Shown here one piece after another: positions 35,301 to 45,771 of a stretch of 64,000 nucleotides of DNA. The notes under the pieces were generated by a model. It made no database searches. It saw nothing but the letters and a program-made list of their open reading frames with translations, and was not told where the DNA came from. This DNA comes from Alentia gelatinosa. Lineage: Eukaryota; Annelida; Polychaeta; Phyllodocida; Polynoidae. The stretch's first letter is position 1; every line of letters starts with the position of its first letter. The stretch is taken from NCBI GenBank assembly GCA_950022655.1, contig OX465584.1:52868723-52932722 (forward strand), in the 5' to 3' direction. A program made the translations under genes and the position numbers.

Positions 35301-38300
35301 AGTGTGACCAGAACGACTGGTAAATAACAGGTTTTGCTCTGCAACGAAGCAACACATGTCAGTGGTAAGACACACTTGGATGACAGTGGTGGTAACATTT
35401 TCCCAGTTCTATGTTTACATATGAACTATCCAAGCTACTTGAATTGTATGCGGATATATTAAAACTCAATTAGGAGGACAATTCTAGACAGTGAATGTCG
35501 CAGGGGATAGGTTGAATCAGTGTGGTTGGTATTGGTCACACCAGATATTATTTTATACCTATGGTCGAACATCTGAAATACTACCCTCAGCTAAGGATGC
35601 AGTATTAATATGTTCGGAACCTACAGCTGTAGTGAATGCCCGCTAGCATGTAAGTAATCAAAATGGCGATTTTTGATGATTTTTAGGTATATGATAATAA
35701 TGAAACATATTTATTGTTGGGGAATTGATGCTGTTCTCATGTTTTTTGTCCCAGAAATACGTCCCTCTGCCGGTGGCATTGGGATGTATTTCTGGAAGAA
35801 AAGATAAAGAATGGACATTAATTCGCCCACAGTAAGTATGTTTTCTCATAGTATCTTTTCACTTTTGAGAGGCGTTGGTGGTGCAGTTCACCAGACACAC
35901 ACTAGGTGGCTTCACAGAATGAGACGCTGTAAATATGGTCATGCGCAGTGAGTACCTGCGGTCATTTTAGGAAAAGGCTGTGGTGGACCTTTTCAGTGTA
36001 CAGAAAATGAATATAGCAAGTAGCTAAGTAGTATACCAGTGATACTGATTGGGTCACTTTTAGGAGCAGCATGGTAGAAGATAGTAACAGTGTAAATGTA
36101 CAGTGAATCATGGAGAAAGAAAACCCACATAGGCACAGGTTTAGATATGAGCTGAAGTGTAATATATTAACTCTTGTATTTAGTAAACAGCACCCATGAG
36201 ATGTGACATGCATATAGTTCTACTCTAGATACCATCGACGGGTCAAGGTCACAGTGGTCATTCAGAAGGTCAAAGTACAGTCAGTGTTGTATTTTACAAA
36301 TAGTGTGTTCAATGTTGGTAGCATGTCACCAACACCCAGGATAGGCACAGCAAGTTTGATGTGTACATATTCGCATAAGTTAAGGTTGGATGTAACAAAA
36401 TATAGATAAAAATAGTAATAGTTTTAGTATGATGAGAAAGTATGGTCGTCCGTATCGACATTCATTTAGAATTCTTTCAGATGTTGGTGGCATTCAAGTA
36501 GAGGCTGTCCCTTTAATTCGAGATTTGAATGAAACTAGAAGTAGATGCTTAGATAGTTGTTAGAGCTGACCTAGGTACCCTTCGAGTCAGTTGAAGCAAA
36601 TAGTAATGTAAATGAACTTAGTAACAACTACTGTTTGCATAGTATGGACCGCCAGAAGCAGGATAGACATTAATTAAGTGTGTTTATTCTGCATTCTGTT
36701 TCTAAGCTACATCAGTTAATTAACATTGTTACTGAAGTTAATGTTCGTAATTATCGTCATTTATCGGTAAACCATTGTTATTGTTGAAGGTATAAATACT
36801 TTGTTATGCCTGGGAATAGGTAAGTTCCAATCGTTAAGAGGTGTGTATAGACGAGTTTAAGGAGCAATGTTAGAGAAATGCAGGTAGGACTCTGTGTGTG
36901 AGTGAACTTAACGTAAAAATCTGAAACCTTTCGAGAAAGTTGACTAAGTTAAAATGACCTCGGCTTCTCCCTTATTCCTATTATAAATCTTTTTTTTTCT
37001 AATATTTATATCCCTTATCTATCGAGTACCCATTATTAGTCATCATTGAATCGACACATCGTGGCAATTGTAATTTGTCAGTTTTTCTGCAGTTATACTC
37101 TCACTGAACCCTCCGACATCATCAGAAGACAACATTTCTGGGGAGAGGCTGATGATGGTATAGTGTGTGTTCCACCGGAAAGGCCAGATCCGGTTTTAGC
37201 AGGCTTTGGCTGTTCCACCAATGTACGGCTATTTGTATACATCAACCTGACACCATGCAGTACCTGTGATACTATAGAGACTAGCACAGTGGAGCAGGTA
37301 CACGTCCGCTGGCAGTGGCCACATTGCGATGAACTGGCAAAACCTGATAGATTAGGTTTTGCCGGTTACTGACTGCTGGTTGATGGCGGTGTCCAGGCAG
37401 GCTGGTTTGTACACTATTGGCAGTGGCCGTTCAGTGCTCTTTTGATGCCCTACCACTGGCCCGGTGGAGCACACCCTTTACACAGCACCGATGTGGCACC
37501 GTTCAGTGGAAATCACCTTGAAATAACATTGAACTGCTGTTAGTAATTGACCCTCACTACTCTCCTTATTATTCCCTGTCCTTCACCTTGCCATTCGTTT
37601 GAAAATTGATATTACGTTTTATGCATTTTACTTTTTTTTTAATAGTTGGGATGATGCTCTATTATATTATCGATACTTCTAGCTAAATAAAACTGCCCAG
37701 ATTAACTTGAATTTAATTATTCAAATCCACAAATAGTGACTTCTTAATGATAATTGCTCAAGTGAAAACCAGAAGATATCAAATAAAGATTTACCTACTT
37801 GCTACAAGAAGATATGCAGTGAATAGTAAAATTGTGACCCAAGTGAGGAATATGCATCGTACAAGCCTAATAACCTTCGTATGAGGACTCCTTATACCCT
37901 GAACTCTTGTAGGAATAAGTTATTCAGCAGACCCCAGATTCTGCCCGAGTCAGTCATATCTACATGCGTGTAATGAACGATGGCTGTTATTTGAGCAATA
38001 CAATCGGGTCAAAAGGATGTCAGATCTAAGAATACTGGCATGTAAATGTCTTATCGGCTTAAAGTTAAGAGACACATGAAAAGTTGCATGAGAGCTTGTT
38101 CCAGATTGTATGATGTGAGAGACAAAGGCACGTAGTTATTGTTATTATGTACCTGTGCACAACTCTCACACTTTATGCGTTAGCTGTACAGATTCCGTTC
38201 TGAACATTGTGCATGAAATATCGGTCTGTGCACTCCATACCACGTGACATGTTGTAAAATTGGGTTTCTAATTATTTCCAATTATGTGTCCTTATAATAT

Positions 38301-38334
38301 ACGACCTTGGTGGTGTGTGAAATGTGGTCTCTAC

Positions 38335-38640
38335 ATTCATCTCACCCTTGATATTTTTCCCCATAGACTGAACATTGTGAACTTGTATCCAACGCCCATG
38401 ATGTGCTTAGAAAAATACTCAATGGGGGATTATGTCACAAAGGTTAGCCCATTAGTCAATATGAAGGGTGAGATAAATTCAGAAACCTATGAAAGTTTAC
38501 GGTCAGAGCTCAATCCCATCTCGTTTGATTCACTAAATAATTCACGCGGCCTCACCTTGTGAACTACTATGCGATTCAAAGTCATTGAGATACAAACTCT
38601 GATCCTAAACTTTCACAAGGTTCCTCTATAGTATTTAGTA
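38335..38640 (-). repeat. Fold-back family, 300-bp subtype
   Basis: The block CATCTCACCCTTGATATTTT with CCATAGACTGAACATTG, then CAATGGGGGATTATGTCACA, is followed by a hairpin with CGCGGCCTCACCTTGTGAAC at the loop. It is oriented like 24592-24900. Confidence 0.7.
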
Positions 38641-39475
38641 TGAGTTTGGGAGTAAATATAACACCATAAGTCCGCTTGTATAAGTTAATATTTGGATAGT
38701 TAGCACTATGCTTGCAAACAACACCAGGCTAGAAGTATTCTCTCATCAAATTAATGTGCAGTACACTTGGTCACGTTTAGGGCGAAATATATCAAGTTTT
38801 CCAGAAACATATATTACTTGTGCACTTCAAGAAACTAGATTCACGTGTGAACTAAAAGTCAGACATGTAATAATTTTTTTTTGGAGGTACGATCACGTGG
38901 TAGATCTATGTACGAGTTTAAATGGCGTCTGCGCTTGCGCACCGTACACGTTATGACATATTACACATCTCTACACAAGTCCCCTCGAACGACACACCTG
39001 TGAACTACGTCACCATTCCAGTAGAGTTAGATTACAGTGGATGTTGTTACCTAGAACACACGTGTTGTGTAGCTAGCAAATATATCATCAAAAACCTGTC
39101 AGTGGATGTTAACAGTTATAAAACCCTGAGGATTTAAAGCAAACATGTAGATATATACACACATACATGTGTAAATATATATGTACAGCGTATATTTCGC
39201 TGTGAATGTACTATTTTGCGAGCAACTTACAACTCAATTGAAAATTGCTAGTGCATCGATGTGTATTATACTAGGATTTAAATGTGAAGTGTAAACAAAG
39301 TGCTAGCAGGCTAGCGTTATTGCTTATTTAAAGTACTTTTTAGGGGCGTTGATTATTTCTTGGTGAATGTAATCTCAGAAACATGTTAGGAATATTGCAT
39401 TTGTTTCGGAATGTAAAAGAAACTAGGTGTATGTGACTTGTTTCACAAGTTAATTTGCAAAATATAGAAAATGAA

Positions 39476-39481
39476 AATAAA
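39476..39481 (+). promoter_or_regulatory. Candidate distal polyadenylation signal AATAAA
   Basis: AATAAA is followed 16-40 bases later by the GT-rich TTGGTGGAGTGTTATTGTTA, the classical layout of a poly(A) site. Mobile-element sequence begins immediately after (39543), which fits a transcript end here. Confidence 0.45.
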
Positions 39482-39542
39482 TCATATCTAAACAATATTG
39501 GTGGAGTGTTATTGTTATTTATTCATCCTCAATATTTTTTAC

Positions 39543-39810
39543 AGAGATGCAGTTTCCAATGTTTCCATTGAAATTCAATTTTTCACTTAAATAAAAAAAA
39601 CATAGAAATTCCTCATGTAATATTGATATACCAACTGCTAAAAGTACCCAATTCATCCACAGCCCATGATCCTCCACTGAACCTCCTTAATGACCCATGT
39701 AAAAACTAAAGCTTTCTCTTGATTCCCCAATGTAATGTGTATGTAATGTGCAAACCCTGTATTGCAATGAAAACTATTTCTATTTTTTTACGCTAACTGG
39801 CAACCCTGTT
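39543..39810 (+). repeat. GGGATGCCAGTT-family MITE, AATGTTTCCATTGAA subtype
   Basis: It starts CAGAGATGCAGTTTCCAATG and ends CTAACTGGCAACCCTG, inverted ends of the family. The interior blocks CTCATGTAATATTGATATAC and GACCCATGTAAAAACTAAAG match 26213 and 63797. Confidence 0.7.
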
Positions 39811-40473
39811 TTTAGGTGAAAAGGCTGTTTTTTTATGAGTATTTCATTCGTTTACGGTATATACACTCCAAGCATGGCAGTTAAGCCATCATGAGACTTA
39901 AATTATACAAATCATTTACAGATAGCGACGTAAACATTTACGACGTAGAATAATGACACTATACAGTTAAAATCAATAAACAACATAATTTCTGATAACG
40001 ATTTTTTGTTATGTTCAGTTTAATTTACCTTTGTATAACAAACCACTGCGCTTTATGTTTTGGCCAAATATCAAATGAAATAGCTTTACATCTTTTACTC
40101 TGTGGCCAGAATGGCCGATGCAGAGTGCAATTTAATCTTAAGCTATATGCTTTTTTCCGCCTTTTACACAGATAGGATGTTGCTCAATGTAATTGGAGGG
40201 GAAGGTAAAGGTATCATGATAACTTATAATCACCACAGGAAACATTATTAGCGGGTGGACGTTAGGTCTTTAGGTTATGGCTATAGTCTACTGTAGTACA
40301 CCTGCTTGTAGAGACCTGACCACATTTGAGCTTTTTATAGCTATCTAAGAACAGATAGAAATATGATTTTTGTTTTCGACAGAAGGTTTTATGGCTATAC
40401 AATATATTACAGTTTTAGTTTTAGTATTTTGACATAGATTTTTAGAAAAGAGAGATTTCAGTTGTTTGGTTGT

Positions 40474-40526
40474 TGTTGTTGTTGTTGTTGTTGTTTTTTT
40501 TGTTTTTTTTTTTTTTTGGGGGGGGG
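40474..40526 (+). repeat. (GTT)n, poly-T and poly-G run inside the inverted end
   Basis: A run of GTT repeats, then T-rich sequence and a G run, lies in the left inverted end. The right end has only a C run at the matching place (42681-42694), so the GTT and T tract expanded in one arm only. Confidence 0.8.
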
Positions 40527-42107
40527 ACTTTTTGAGTCACGGGTCCATTTTAAAGAACTCCTTTATCGACATATTTCTCCCTGTAGAACTGGTTCAATCA
40601 AGATATAATATGCGTCATTTGAAAGGGAATGAAAAACAGGCCAATATTTCTATTTGAAAATGTACATTTAGCTCTTGTTTATGGTCGTGACCATTAATCA
40701 TAAGCCTGACGTGATGGGAATATCTTCCAAGTCTTGATTTTCCATGTTTCTTTGAAAATGAGGGAATTATGACTACCAACCAACAGTTGCAGACAAAAGA
40801 TAAGTGTGTATTTAACAGTAGAATTATTGGCCTTTATTAGGGCATATTGGACAATTTGGCATGTAGATTAAAACCCATGTCATTTTCCTGAAATTTGAGC
40901 ATGATGATTTCCAGGTGTTCTAGTACACATATCTAATTTAAAAATTGGGGTTCACCATACTTTTGATTTAGAACTCAATATGACAGTTTAATAATAGAAT
41001 ATATAAAAATTCAATATAGTAAAACCCATGTCAGTTTCCTCAAACCTCCAAGGAATATAGTAGATGTAAAGTACTACACATTTAAGTTAAAAAAAACCAT
41101 AGGTCACCGTCCTTCTTTTTGAGAGAGTTGAAGAAAACCATATTTTTCAGCACATTTTAATGTAAATCAAGCAAATCTAAATTAGCCTATAGTATCTATT
41201 AGAATTGGATAGACTAGAGAAAACATCAAATTTACCTGTTTAGAATTAGAATGAATCCCAAGAAACCAGTTTTTGGCTGATAATTGACAATATCTAAAAA
41301 TTACCAGGTGGTGCCTGTGTGAATTGTCTGATATGCCTTTAGAGGGCCAAATGAGCAGGTGGATACATTTAAAACACAATAAAACTAGCTGAAGACATGT
41401 TGAAAATTATCAACAGAAAATAATATCAATATAGAGGTTTTGAAATGCATAATACTCCCTGAAGGGGAGGCAGGAGCTGACCTGGGTGTTTTAATGGGCA
41501 TGTTCATATGGACAATGGGAGGTGGCAAAGCAGAAATTGAAATTTTTAGACTTTTTTCATATTCCATATAAACCATTTTGCAATGTTCTGTGACACAATC
41601 TAAGGAAACATCAGAGACATATTCTATGGGTCTAGAGGGGTCTCTAGTTCTCTGACATAAAACTAGACCACATCCCTGACTTGACTGAGGAAAATGCCTT
41701 TAGTTCACCAAATCCTCACTAGATGACAACACTGCATGGCCTCTGGTTTCTTGTACTCTCCAATCACTTCTTCCTACTAAGATGGAACCAAAACTCAGAG
41801 AGGAGAGTATGGAGCATATATTCTGGGCCCTATGGTGGATCCCCATTTTCACTTGTAGTGGTGAGTGCAGTCCTCATAAAAGTAACAACTAATATCACTA
41901 CATACCCTAATCAGATACTTGAAAACATGATTCTGATATTCATTTTGGCATATAATTAACAAATAATCTTTAGTTTACTTCATCAAACAAGAGGTAAGTG
42001 TGCATTATCAAATAGAAATATTGGCCTTTAAAGACCAAATGAGCAGGTGGACACCTTTAAAACTCAATACAGTTCAAAGGTAAAAGTTAATTACTATGAT
42101 AAAAAGG

Positions 42108-42195
42108 AAGTCCCCCGGGATGGAGGGATGGAGGGAAGGAGGGAAGGAGGGAGGGAGGGAGAGAGGGAAGGAGGGAGCGAGGGAGCGAGAGAAGG
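42108..42195 (+). repeat. GGGA/GGAA-rich microsatellite
   Basis: The strand is almost purely G and A with many GGG runs (GGAGGGAGGGAGGGAGAG-type), so a G-quadruplex or triplex on this strand is possible. It sits inside the 2.7-kb inverted-end element. Confidence 0.8.
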
Positions 42196-43452
42196 CATCC
42201 ATGAATAGGGAAGGGCCTGCATTGATTGGATATTTAAAGCTCTACTCTACTGTAAACTCAGCAGGTCATGGCTCAATGCACACATATATTTAGCTACCTG
42301 AGGGCGATTTCAATTGGCAATCAGCAATTCCCTGAGTACATAGGAAACGTTTTCAGATAGCTTTATGGTGATAGCTTCATGGATGAGTGCACACAGACCT
42401 GTCTGCATGCTCCCTAGCCATGTGGGGGACAAAACTTTGTTTCTATGTACACCAATAAAGTAGGTCAAGCCAATATATGGTGGTAAATGATATTGCAAAT
42501 AATTTTACAAACCAATATCATTTGACTGGGTCTAGAATGATTCCTAGAACAAAGTTATGAACCATTTTGACTTCTATTTGTGTGTAAATATCCGGAATAA
42601 ATCATCCACTCATACACATGCTGCCTCCACCCCCCTCACATTATGAGGATTTCTTAAAAGTGGACCTGTGACTCATAAAGTCCCCCCCCCCCAACTGAAA
42701 TCTCTTTTTTCTGAAAATCCATGTCAAAATACTAAAACTGTAAGATATTACATGGCCATAAAACCTTGTGTCAAAAACAGAAATCACATTCCTATCTGTA
42801 CTTAGTTAGATATAAAAAGCAAAAATCTGGTCAGGTCACCTTGTGACTCTACAAGCAGGTGTTCTACAGTAGGCTATAACCATAACCCAAAGACCAACCA
42901 TCCACCCGCTAGTAGAGATTATGGCCCTAGGTGTGCTCGGTGATTGTTTTCTTTTTACCAATTAGTAGATTCTGTATCAATTTAATTCTAAATTTGTTCT
43001 TAGTGAAATAAAAATCAATATTTCCAATTATATTATATCAACTGTTCTTTGATGACCAAATTATATATGAATAAATTTGGCCTCCTCTGCATGGCATCTA
43101 GTGGATAAGGTGTGAAACTAAGGTGTAAAAGTGACGCCGCTGTCCTGCAAAGGTGTGAACTGGAGGACACTAGTGAGGCAATCAGGAGTAGGCCAGCATG
43201 GAGAGGTTTCCGACAGCATTGCCATCGGGAATATCCCACTGCCAGCCAGTCAGCGACTGGCTCAGTTAAATTCCAACAGTCCCTCGCTTAGCCTGGAAGC
43301 CTGGTCCCATGTGATTACCCACATTATAGGCCAGGTAACGCCTTCCATTTTTCTTGGTGCATTATGGGTAATGTCTCCATTTTTCTGATGCACCATGGGT
43401 ACGTGTTCAGCTAGGACTCTGCTGGTTTTTAGAGAAACATTTTAATAAATCA

Positions 43453-43811
43453 TAGGGAGCCAAAGTGAACCCGCTGAACCCACAGATACCCACCTACAAA
43501 ACACCATTTCCAGTGGCCAGTAAGAACGAGGCTTAGTGTTAAACCTATGGGGGTTTGAGGCTAGACTTATGTTTTTGGTCTCGTTTGTTACTTTTGAAGT
43601 GAAGTTTGTAACTATCGTCTCTGAATAACTTTGTTTCAAAACTCGATAACGGTTGTTAAGTTTATTAAAAATTTGGATCTAAAAGATTGGAGAATGACAC
43701 ATATAATCTCGAACCTACATAGTCTAAGTAGGCCTACTGAGCGCCTATACCCGGAAATAGTATTTTGTGACCGGCTATCTGTGGTTGCAGCGGGTTCACT
43801 TTGGCACCCTA
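43453..43811. mobile_element. MITE with TIR TAGGGAGCCAAAGTGAACCC
   Basis: The left end TAGGGAGCCAAAGTGAACCC pairs with the right end GGGTTCACTTTGGCACCCTA. The internal arms (AGATACC.. / ..GGTATCTGCAG in the second copy; TCTGTGGTTGCAGC here) and the GTGTTAAACCTATGG block are shared with 45023-45356. Confidence 0.75.
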
Positions 43812-43853
43812 TTACTTCATTTTTATTATTATCCTTTATTATAAACAAGTAGG

Positions 43854-44349
43854 AATAAGGTATTTGGGGAAGATCATGAGGGAGAGAGGCACTCTCCTTG
43901 CAGAGATCCCGCTGGAGAATGGAAGAGAGGTTATCCTTGCCACTGCAAATAAGCAGGGAACCAACAAAGGTTCAAAGTTGCTTATAGCTTTGTGTTACCA
44001 GTCCCATATTTCATTGGAACAAGGAAGCTGTCTAACCCTTGCTAGGCTGCCCTGTGCACCTCAAGCGGTCGTGAAAGAGACTCAGGACAACAACCAATCA
44101 GAGAACATCTCTGACATGAAGCCACCCAATCACAGCAGGGGAGACAAATGGGAGGTCAGCAGTAGCCGACCTGAGAGACTTTCAAAGACAGGAATTTACT
44201 TGTGGTCACGATACCATGGAGTCTGCCCCGTTCACACACTAGAAATTTCAACTATTATTATTGATAGCAGTCAAGCACACTTTCTTATAATCGACATGCA
44301 TGATCTGTACAAAATCCTAAACATCAACACAAACCAGCCCTTTCTGTAA
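43854..44349 (+). other. Unrecognised open frame between two MITEs
   Basis: A frame open from 43801 reads through the MITE end and then about 165 residues to a stop at 44347-44349, followed at once by AATAAA at 44355-44360. I recognise no domain. An upstream frame (43131-43388, with QLNSNSPSLSLEAW) also looks somewhat protein-like and ends at a CAG|GTAACG donor-like site near 43335. Both could be leftovers of a gene, a retrocopy, or chance. Confidence 0.2.
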
Positions 44350-44622
44350 CCAGAAATAAATGGTTCTTATAAGATTTATTAGCAAGGTACTTTTCAGGAA
44401 AAATATTTCTTGCCTTCAATCTTCTCCTTCTATTATCAAATAACACATCTTTTCATTTAATTTTTATTTCATCTTCAACTGATTAAGTAATAACATATAC
44501 TTTCTACAATTGGCAATATTTGAATCTTTCTTTTGTCAGAAAAGAACTATCTGTAACAATATTCCAATGTATAAGTAAACGCAAATCACAGATCACTTAA
44601 TACATATACTAGGAATATATTG

Positions 44623-44691
44623 CAGGGGGGGGGGGGGGCCTTTACAAAAATCCCTGAGTTCATTAGCAGGTCCTGCCCCCCCCCCCCCCCC
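44623..44691. repeat. G-run and C-run pair
   Basis: A run of about 13 G at 44626-44638 is followed some 40 bases later by a run of about 16 C at 44677-44692. The two could pair or form quadruplex and i-motif structures. Length calls in such runs are unreliable in assemblies. Confidence 0.8.
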
Positions 44692-45022
44692 GCCGACCCA
44701 CCCCCATTCATATTTTCGTAGAATTTTCGAAAATAGAATATGAAGGTTTCAATGAACTTTTGTACCAATATAGGATATCACATATTATCTGACCGATGGT
44801 TCATATTTGTATATCTGTTATTTTGGTACTTTATCATAAATTTGTACTAATTTGTGTTTTTTTCAAAACTCAATTTAGAAAAAAAAAAGAGGGTATAAGC
44901 CGACCCCCGATTCTGGGAGAATTCACTAAAAAAATCGGCTTACAAGCGGGGTTCTACGGTAGTGCCATGTACACACAGGAACTACCACCGACCAGTGACA
45001 GGCTAGACCAGCAGACTTGCTG

Positions 45023-45356
45023 TAGGGAGCCAAGGTGAGCCTGCTGAAACGACAGATACACATTCACAAAACGTCATTTCTAGACAGACGCCCAGTACTA
45101 GATGGGTTCAAAATTACCTAAGTTATTCTGCCATTTTTAATGCATATTTTTAATACGCTTAACAACTGTCATCGTAGCTTCGAGATACTTATTCACAGAC
45201 GATAGTAGTAAACTACCCTTCCATAGTAGCAAAGAGACCAGAAACAAAATTCTAGCCTCGAACCCCAATAGCACTAAGCCTCATTCTTACTGGCTTTCAG
45301 AAATGCTGTTTTGAGCATGGGTATCTGCAGTTTTAGTGGGTTCACTTTGGGTCCCT
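45023..45356. mobile_element. MITE with TIR TAGGGAGCCAAGGTGAGCC, second copy
   Basis: Left TAGGGAGCCAAGGTGAGCCT and right GGGTTCACTTTGGGTCCCTA are inverted. It is related to 43453-43811 over TCTAGCCTCGAACCCC, CACTAAGCCTCATTCTTACTGGC and the ends, but in opposite orientation. Confidence 0.7.
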
Positions 45357-45771
45357 ATAACAACTCGGAGAGCCAGAACCCAGCCTTACTCCACCTATTT
45401 CTATACCAAACATCTTGGAGAAAAATGTGTTTAATGTTAAACCAAATATCTGCATTCAAAGTTTTATGGTGACTACCAAATAGGGTTCTCAGGGATTCGT
45501 AACCCGGCATTATCATTTGGCAGCTTGTATTGAAAAACCCTGAAAATCATGGAATTCATAATAAAGGCACAAATTTATACAGGGATCAAAGTTGGCACTG
45601 TGGAAAATCGGAGTTTACGATTTATTTTGTCACTTTGTCCTCTCCTGTTTCTTTTAAAAGATGCCATGCTAACGCGGGATTGACAAGTGAGGAATAACAT
45701 ATATGAGCATATCAATTTATACTACAATACTTCATATCTTAAAAGCATATACAGTTTGATAACAAAAAAAC

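Larger units (their letters stand above)
32115..39500 (+). other. Probable 3' UTR and downstream DNA of synaptojanin
   Basis: After the stop codon there is no recognisable exon for over 7 kb. Repeats are much sparser here than in the introns: one fold-back element at 38335-38640, a relative of the 5196 element at about 37870-37935, and an inverted pair around 33079 and 33449. Open frames here are short and resemble nothing known. Low repeat content together with AATAAA sites fits a long 3' UTR, but nothing in the sequence proves how far the transcript runs. Confidence 0.4.
40250..42911. mobile_element. 2.7-kb element with long (about 330-bp) inverted ends
   Basis: The left end (GCGGGTGGACGTTAGGTC, TAGTCTACTGTAGTACACC, CTGCTTGTAGAG, AAAACTGT-type block through GGGGGACTTTTTGAGTCACG) is repeated inverted at the right end (CGTGA-like CCTGTGACTCATAAAGTCCC through CTACAAGCAGGTGTTCTACA and CCATCCACCCGCTAG). 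The arms pair for about 330 bases. The 2-kb interior repeats a motif ATTGGCCTTTA..GACCAAATGAGCAGGTGGA (about 40835, 41338, 42015) and holds a GA-rich microsatellite at 42115-42190. No transposase frame is visible, so it is non-autonomous or a foldback-type transposon. Confidence 0.75.

Noticed and set aside
33588..39137. Various 60-110 codon frames downstream of synaptojanin (for example 37046-37372, 35034-35375)
   Set aside because: They lack splice partners, recognisable motifs or coding-like base composition; they are within the range expected by chance.
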